Origin: Streptosporangium sp. NBC_01495
GTDB lineage: Bacteria > Actinomycetota > Actinomycetes > Streptosporangiales > Streptosporangiaceae
Assembly (NCBI RefSeq): GCF_036250735.1
Contig: NZ_CP109430.1
Location: forward strand, 7,688,001-7,752,000
Reading direction: 5' to 3'
Length of the DNA: 64,000 nt
In this document: positions 59,627 through 64,000 of the stretch, piece after piece
Layout of the letters: each line of letters opens with the position of its first letter
Position numbering within the stretch: position 1 is the first letter of the stretch
Translations under genes and position numbers: made by a program
The notes under the pieces: generated by a model
What the model was told of the DNA's origin: nothing
The model's database searches: none
The model's input: the letters and a program-made list of their open reading frames with translations, nothing else

Positions 59627-61678
59627 TCACCCGGAGGGAGCGGCCTCCCCGGGAACGGGCTCCGGCGGGACCGAGGGATCGGGAGGCTCGACGGTCTCCC
59701 CGGGACCCGGTCCGGGTCCGGGCCCGCTCTGGCCCTCGACACCAACCGTGATCACGATCGTCGCGCCGGACCTGGCGCAGGTGCCGGGCGCCACGCTCTG
59801 CGCCAGCACCACTCCGTCCTGGGCCTCGTCGGTGACCAGCCGCGCCCGCGTCCGTACGGCGAAGCCCGCCCCGCCGAGGGTGTTGGAGGCGTCGGCCGCG
59901 CCCTGGCCGGTGACCGGCGGCACCGGGACACCCTGCCTGGAGACGACGAGCGCCACCGCGCTCCCGGGGGAGACACGCTTGCCCGCGCCCGGGGTGCTCG
60001 CCAGCACCCGCCCCGCCGGCTGGTCGGAGCAGCGCGTGCCGACCCCGCCGGAGACCAGCCCGGCCTGGGCCAGCGCCGCCTGGGCACTCCTCCTGGCGAG
60101 GCCGACCAGCGTGGGCACCTGGGTGCCGCCGGAGACCCGCAGGTCGACCCTGCCCTTCTTCGGCAGCGCGGTCCCCGGCGCCGGGCTGCTGCCGAGCACC
60201 TCCCCGAGCGGCCGGTCGGAGTCGACCTCCTCGACGGCCCCGGCGACCAGTCCGGCCCGTTTGATCAGGCGTGCCGCCTCGGAACGATCCAGTCCGACGA
60301 TCGCGGGCACGACCACCGTGGCGACGGGAGGCGGCAGGGGTGAGGACTTGACGCCCTCCGCGCGCGGTGGCCTGGCCGGGACCGTCGGCAGGATCGGGAG
60401 AGGTTTGATCGGAGCGCTCGTCCTGCCCGCGTGCGGCTCTGTGTCGCCCTGGGAGGTGGCCTCCACCGCCGGGACGACCGGCGGGGCGGGCGCGCCTCCC
60501 GGCGCCACACCGCTCAGCGCCGGGACCAGCACCCCCACCAGCACGGCGGCGCTGACGAGCAGCGCGCCGGAGACCGCGACCGAGGCCCTGGTGGCCGCCC
60601 GTCCCGGGTGGGTCCGGGGCTCGTCGAAGCCCTCGCCCCCGGTGTGGAACGCGCGCCCACCGGATCTCGCGGACGGACCGCCTGATTCACCGGACCCGCC
60701 GGACCCGCCGAGCCCGGCCCGCCAAGCGGCCCCCGGCGTGCCTCGCCGGCCGGAAAGACTCGTGAGGCCGGACCGGCCGGAGGAGACCGAGGGGCCGGAG
60801 ACGTCGGGACCGCCGGGCTCGAACGGGAATCCCGGCACCGGTGAGAAGCGGGACTCGGCCACCGACCGGCCCCCGTCGTCGCCGAGCAGCGCGAGCAGCA
60901 GTTCCCTGCTGGTGGGGCGGTTGCGGGGGTTCTTGTCCAGGCAGTCGACCACCAGCGCACCGAGCAGCCCGTCGAGACGGCCCAGCTGCGGGGCCGCGGT
61001 GAGGATCCGGTTCAGGACGGCGGCGATCGAGTCCTGCCCGAAGGGCGCCTGGGCGTTGGCGGCGAAACACATCGTGGCGCCCCAGGCGAAGACGTCGGCC
61101 GCCGGGTTGATCTCGGCGCCCTCCACCTGCTCGGGCGCCATGTAGGCGGGGGTGCCCGCGCCGCGCCCGCTCTGGGTGGCCGCGGCGTCCAGCGCCCTGG
61201 CCAACCCGAAGTCGATCACCCTCGGCCCGTCGGGACCGAGCAGCACGTTCTGCGGCTTGAAGTCGCGGTGCACGATCCCGGCCCGGTGGATGGCCGCCAG
61301 CGCGGTGGCCGTGCCGATGGCCAGGCGCTCCAGCCTGCCTCCCTCGCGGGGCCCGCTGACCGCGACCTCGCGGTGGAGCGACGGGCCGTCGACGTACTCG
61401 CTGACGATGTAGGGCCGGTCGCCGTCCAGCCCGGCGTCGATCACCTGGGCCGTGCAGAACCGGGCCACCTGCTTGGCCAGCTCGACCTCGCGCAGGAAGA
61501 CCTCGGGATCCTCGCCCACCGAACCGTGCAGAAGCTTGACCGCGTAGGGCTCGGAGCCGGTGTCGGGGCGCACCCCGACGTAGACCACCCCCTGCCCACC
61601 CTCTCCGAGACGCCCGATGATCTCGTACTCACCGAGCGCCGCCGGATCCCCCGTTTTGAGCGGCTGCGCATACGGCAC
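59627..61678 (-). CDS. PASTA-domain Ser/Thr protein kinase
   Basis: This 683-residue protein has a Hanks kinase domain at 15-275 with Lys48 (YAVKLLH), Asp139 in HRDFKPQN and a DFG. A disordered linker and a membrane helix follow (AVSGALLVSAAVLVGVLVPAL, about 367-387), then three PASTA repeats outside (VVPAIVGLDRSEA, VPTLVGLARRSA, VPPVTGQGAADA) and a Pro-rich end. PASTA repeats bind muropeptides or lipid II, so it probably monitors cell-wall state. It differs from the other kinase of the window, which has no PASTA repeats. Confidence 0.93.
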   Translation of the reverse strand: MPYAQPLKTGDPAALGEYEIIGRLGEGGQGVVYVGVRPDTGSEPYAVKLLHGSVGEDPEVFLREVELAKQVARFCTAQVIDAGLDGDRPYIVSEYVDGPSLHREVAVSGPREGGRLERLAIGTATALAAIHRAGIVHRDFKPQNVLLGPDGPRVIDFGLARALDAAATQSGRGAGTPAYMAPEQVEGAEINPAADVFAWGATMCFAANAQAPFGQDSIAAVLNRILTAAPQLGRLDGLLGALVVDCLDKNPRNRPTSRELLLALLGDDGGRSVAESRFSPVPGFPFEPGGPDVSGPSVSSGRSGLTSLSGRRGTPGAAWRAGLGGSGGSGESGGPSARSGGRAFHTGGEGFDEPRTHPGRAATRASVAVSGALLVSAAVLVGVLVPALSGVAPGGAPAPPVVPAVEATSQGDTEPHAGRTSAPIKPLPILPTVPARPPRAEGVKSSPLPPPVATVVVPAIVGLDRSEAARLIKRAGLVAGAVEEVDSDRPLGEVLGSSPAPGTALPKKGRVDLRVSGGTQVPTLVGLARRSAQAALAQAGLVSGGVGTRCSDQPAGRVLASTPGAGKRVSPGSAVALVVSRQGVPVPPVTGQGAADASNTLGGAGFAVRTRARLVTDEAQDGVVLAQSVAPGTCARSGATIVITVGVEGQSGPGPGPGPGETVEPPDPSVPPEPVPGEAAPSG

Positions 61679-61964
61679 GCGAGCCTCCCCTCGCCGCCAC
61701 CCTTCTCACTCAAGAAGAAGCATCGCCGACAGTCAACGGGGATGAAGGTCTTGTCTTCCTCACCGTGACACTCATGTGATGCTCAGGTCAGGGCAAGCCA
61801 CAACACATCCCCCGAATACGCAGCCGCCTTTCCACCCGGCCTGATCATGGAACCCAACACCGGCAGGGTTTTCCCAAGCCGTCTCGCCCGTGAACGACAC
61901 CCAACACCGGCAAGCTTTCCGCCCTCACCCCGTGAACGGACAACCTCGTAACGCAGCTACCGCG

Positions 61965-62504
61965 CTACCGGTTCGCGGCCAGATCCAGCACCAGGGCGTC
62001 GGACACCATGGAATCGGGCGCGGCCTGGACGGTGCCGACCACCCGCCAGCCACGACGCAGATACATGCCGTGCGCCGGAGCCGCCGGATTGGCGAGCAAC
62101 GTCGCGTACAGCGCATCCTGGTCGGCCAGCAGCTCCTCCAGCAGACGCCCGCCGACGCCACGGCCCCGATAGTCCTCGCGGACGTTCAACTCGATGACGG
62201 CGAACAGCCTCCCGGCCTCGGCCACCTCGGGCGGGCACGCCGTGGCCCGGCCGCCCCACCAGCCTTCCAGCGGAAGTCCGAAGGCGAAACCGACCATCGT
62301 CGGCCCGTCCTCGGCACAAACGGCGGCGAACCCGTCGCGCTCCACCTGCCGAGCCGTACGTTCCAGGTAGCGCTCCCGCCGATAGAGCGGCCCAGAGTTG
62401 TAGGGCGGCTCCGCACGAGTGGCGAGATACAGGTCAACATAGGGATCGCTCAGCACAGTCGCCACCGCGTCACCGACCAGAGCCCGAAAAACGATCTCGT
62501 TCAT
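61965..62504 (-). CDS. GNAT acetyltransferase
   Basis: This 179-residue acetyltransferase has a GNAT fold with acetyl-CoA loop motif VREDYRGRGVGGRLLEELLADQD (about 110-132) and C-terminal MYLRRGWRVVGTVQ. Its start overlaps the stop of the upstream XRE gene by four bases (ATGA), so the two are coupled. The substrate is unknown; the XRE protein may regulate or be acetylated by it (speculative). Confidence 0.88.
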   Translation of the reverse strand: MNEIVFRALVGDAVATVLSDPYVDLYLATRAEPPYNSGPLYRRERYLERTARQVERDGFAAVCAEDGPTMVGFAFGLPLEGWWGGRATACPPEVAEAGRLFAVIELNVREDYRGRGVGGRLLEELLADQDALYATLLANPAAPAHGMYLRRGWRVVGTVQAAPDSMVSDALVLDLAANR

Positions 62505-63823
62505 GTCTCTCCCCGCGACAGAGTCAGCTGTTCACGGTAATCGATCACAGCCGAGCGGGACCGCTCTCGCGGGGGGACGGCGTCGGCCACCCATTGAGCG
62601 GTACGCAGCACAAACCAGTTCACGTTCGTTCCGAGCCCCTCGACCGTACGGCGGGCCTGCTCCAAGACCTCCTCGACGTCTCCGTCCCGAACCGCTGAGA
62701 TCGCCTCGTGCAGGCGCACCTGAACGGTTGGTCGCGGGCGGCCAGAGGGGTGAGCGGCGAGTGCTTCCCGCTGGGCGCGCGCTGCGGCGGGATGACCTGA
62801 CAGGGCGCAGACGAGAGAGCGGGTATGAAGCAGACGAAACTCCGGCCAGCCGTCCATTGACAGCTCATCCCGGGTAACACGGTCGGGCAAGGCGTCGAAG
62901 ACACGGGCCTGCTGGTCCAAGCTCTCGTGTGCCGAGGCATGGTCACCGACGAGGGCCAGCGCGTGAGCGCGAGCGCCGAGTGCCCTGGCGGTCGCCTGAC
63001 AGGGTCGACCGCTGGTCAGCGCCAGAGCCGAGTCAACGCGGGACAGTACCAGCGCGGCAGGACGGTCCTCGTACAGACCCTGGACGGCTTCGGAGGCGTA
63101 CACCAATGCCATTGCCTCGTGATCGTCGGCCTGTTCCGCCGCCCGGCGCGCAGATCCCCACCAACGTCTGGACTCGCGAGCGTGTCCGGCGGAACCGAGC
63201 GCGTCGGCAAGGACGAATGCAAACCGAGCATTGAGCCGCCGCCACCGGTGCATATCGTGTCCGGACGCGTTGGCCACCATGGCCTGCTGGAAGGCGAGAT
63301 AGTCCAGGGACAGATCAGCGATCATCATCGCAGGAGGCCGCGAGGCCATTTGCAAGCCGTACTCCCAAGCGACTTCCTCCCACTCCGGTAGGCCGGAAGC
63401 GCCCACATTGTGATCGACAATGGCACGGAGATGCTCAAGGCCCTCCATCGGCGGAACCACCGCCGATACGCCGACCATGGCGACACCTGCGAGGAGCTTT
63501 CGCCGTAGCTTGTCCATATCGACAGCATCCTGCACATTCGGGGTTCCTGCCACAGGCGTGGATGCCGATCCGGTCAGGGCAACCTCGCGCAGAGCGATCA
63601 GAACACCATCGCCACCAAAGTAATCATCCAGGCGTTTCACCACGTCACGAGGTATTGGTCGTTCTCCACGTTCCCATCGGCCAAGCAAGGACCAGTCCAC
63701 CAGGACTTCCTTTGCCACATCCTTCAGGGAAAGGTCCTGGCACTCTCTCCAGTGCCGCAAAACCGCCCCGAGCAGATGCCACAGCGATCGCGAAGGATCA
63801 ACCGGACCGGAAACGCGAGGCAT
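62501..63823 (-). CDS. XRE-family regulator with C-terminal helical repeats
   Basis: This 440-residue protein has a Cro/C1-type helix-turn-helix at about 18-72 (LSLKDVAKEVLVDWSLLGRWERGERPIPRDVVKRLDDYF). A central helical region and TPR-like repeats follow (LNARFAFVLADALGSAGHARESRRWWGSARRAAEQADDHEAMALVYASE), the layout of quorum/peptide-sensing or BldD/WhiJ-like actinomycete regulators. A dyad of 23 bases lies 26-48 bases upstream. It is divergent from a gene starting at the right edge, a common pairing for WhiJ-type regulators with small DUF397-like partners, but that gene is not visible. Confidence 0.87.
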   Translation of the reverse strand: MPRVSGPVDPSRSLWHLLGAVLRHWRECQDLSLKDVAKEVLVDWSLLGRWERGERPIPRDVVKRLDDYFGGDGVLIALREVALTGSASTPVAGTPNVQDAVDMDKLRRKLLAGVAMVGVSAVVPPMEGLEHLRAIVDHNVGASGLPEWEEVAWEYGLQMASRPPAMMIADLSLDYLAFQQAMVANASGHDMHRWRRLNARFAFVLADALGSAGHARESRRWWGSARRAAEQADDHEAMALVYASEAVQGLYEDRPAALVLSRVDSALALTSGRPCQATARALGARAHALALVGDHASAHESLDQQARVFDALPDRVTRDELSMDGWPEFRLLHTRSLVCALSGHPAAARAQREALAAHPSGRPRPTVQVRLHEAISAVRDGDVEEVLEQARRTVEGLGTNVNWFVLRTAQWVADAVPPRERSRSAVIDYREQLTLSRGET

Positions 63824-63848
63824 AGCGACCTCCTGCTGTTTTGGCGGC

Positions 63849-63871
63849 TTTGGCCAATTCGATTGACCAAA
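63849..63871. promoter_or_regulatory. Dyad operator upstream of the XRE gene
   Basis: The arms TTTGGCCAAT (63849-63858) and ATTGACCAAA (63862-63871) pair at 9 of 10 positions around TCG. Located 26-48 bases before the XRE start and in the divergent gap, it is a likely XRE target. Confidence 0.6.
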
Positions 63872-63997
63872 GCAGATCTCTGGATGACCCCTGAGCGCGC
63901 CTTCACTATGGCACGTAACGCTTCATCGACCACGGGAAGTTAGCGACTCTCATTGATGAGCCGCGTTCCCTACCTTTCTCTCGCGAAAGGGAAGCTC

Positions 63998-64000
63998 ATG
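63998..64000 (+). CDS. Start codon of a gene running off the right edge
   Basis: The window ends with ATG preceded by AAAGGGAAG (63985-63993), a good ribosome-binding site at correct spacing. It is probably the first codon of a gene divergent from the XRE regulator. No further sequence is available. Confidence 0.4.

Overview
The window is very GC-rich, codes densely on both strands, and uses many GTG starts and some TTG starts. It carries a eukaryote-type glutamine synthetase II with GlnR-like boxes, many TetR/LuxR/GntR/ROK/RpiR regulators, Ser/Thr kinases with PASTA or beta-rich sensor regions, and an AbrB-free XRE/HATPase/DUF5999 set. Together these point to a chromosomal segment of a filamentous actinomycete. 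The Streptosporangiales are my best guess, but that is inference. I see no rRNA, tRNA, CRISPR array, transposase, phage gene or origin.

Layout. 1-6.7 kb: pentapeptide-repeat protein, NagZ-type GH3 hexosaminidase, KstR2-like TetR, AlkD-type DNA glycosylase, an MNT nucleotidyltransferase next to a broken HEPN gene, and a secreted GH46 chitosanase. The GH3 and chitosanase promoters share a palindrome of the type AGGAAASTTTCCT, which marks a probable chitin/chitosan-oligosaccharide regulon. 6.9-8.3 kb: ArsR regulator and an atypical SDR. 8.2-13.3 kb: an RpiR-led operon with a UPF0309-like SIS protein and a sugar ABC importer (binding lipoprotein and two permeases) that lacks its own ATPase. 13.5-18.7 kb: a small unknown protein, HAD phosphatase, MerR, GlnII, TetR and TrmB. 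18.8-22 kb: a response regulator fused to glutaredoxin-like and thioredoxin-reductase-like domains, followed by a histidine kinase with a cyclic-nucleotide-binding-type domain, forming an unusual redox two-component pair.

22-30 kb: prolyl-aminopeptidase-like hydrolase, GH1 beta-glucosidase with a LacI-type operator, and a translationally coupled aldehyde dehydrogenase / ThuA / 2-hydroxyacid dehydrogenase operon downstream of a ROK repressor. The two promoters there share a TTAGTACA motif. 30-40 kb: beta-lactamase-like esterase, a transmembrane Ser/Thr kinase with a duplicated extracellular module, a STAND-LuxR regulator, RsbW-like ATPase plus a DUF5999-like protein, and a CHAP amidase with a long hairpin in its upstream region. 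39.5-49.7 kb: TetR/GAP-family membrane protein pair, a small decayed stretch, a second large LuxR ATPase, a four-helix membrane protein, more gene remnants, a secreted RTX-like repeat protein, and an MMPL exporter with its divergent TetR.

49.9-59.5 kb is the most interesting block. A FadR-type GntR repressor is divergent from a one-direction cluster encoding a Dabb protein, FAH-family hydrolase, SDR, two-domain extradiol-type dioxygenase with an intact His-His-Glu triad, two cupins and a complete ribose-type ABC importer. It reads as an uptake-plus-degradation pathway for an unidentified aromatic or catechol-like compound, possibly glycosylated. 59.6-64 kb: PASTA-type Ser/Thr kinase, GNAT acetyltransferase and XRE regulator, with a dyad operator facing the next gene, whose start codon ends the window.
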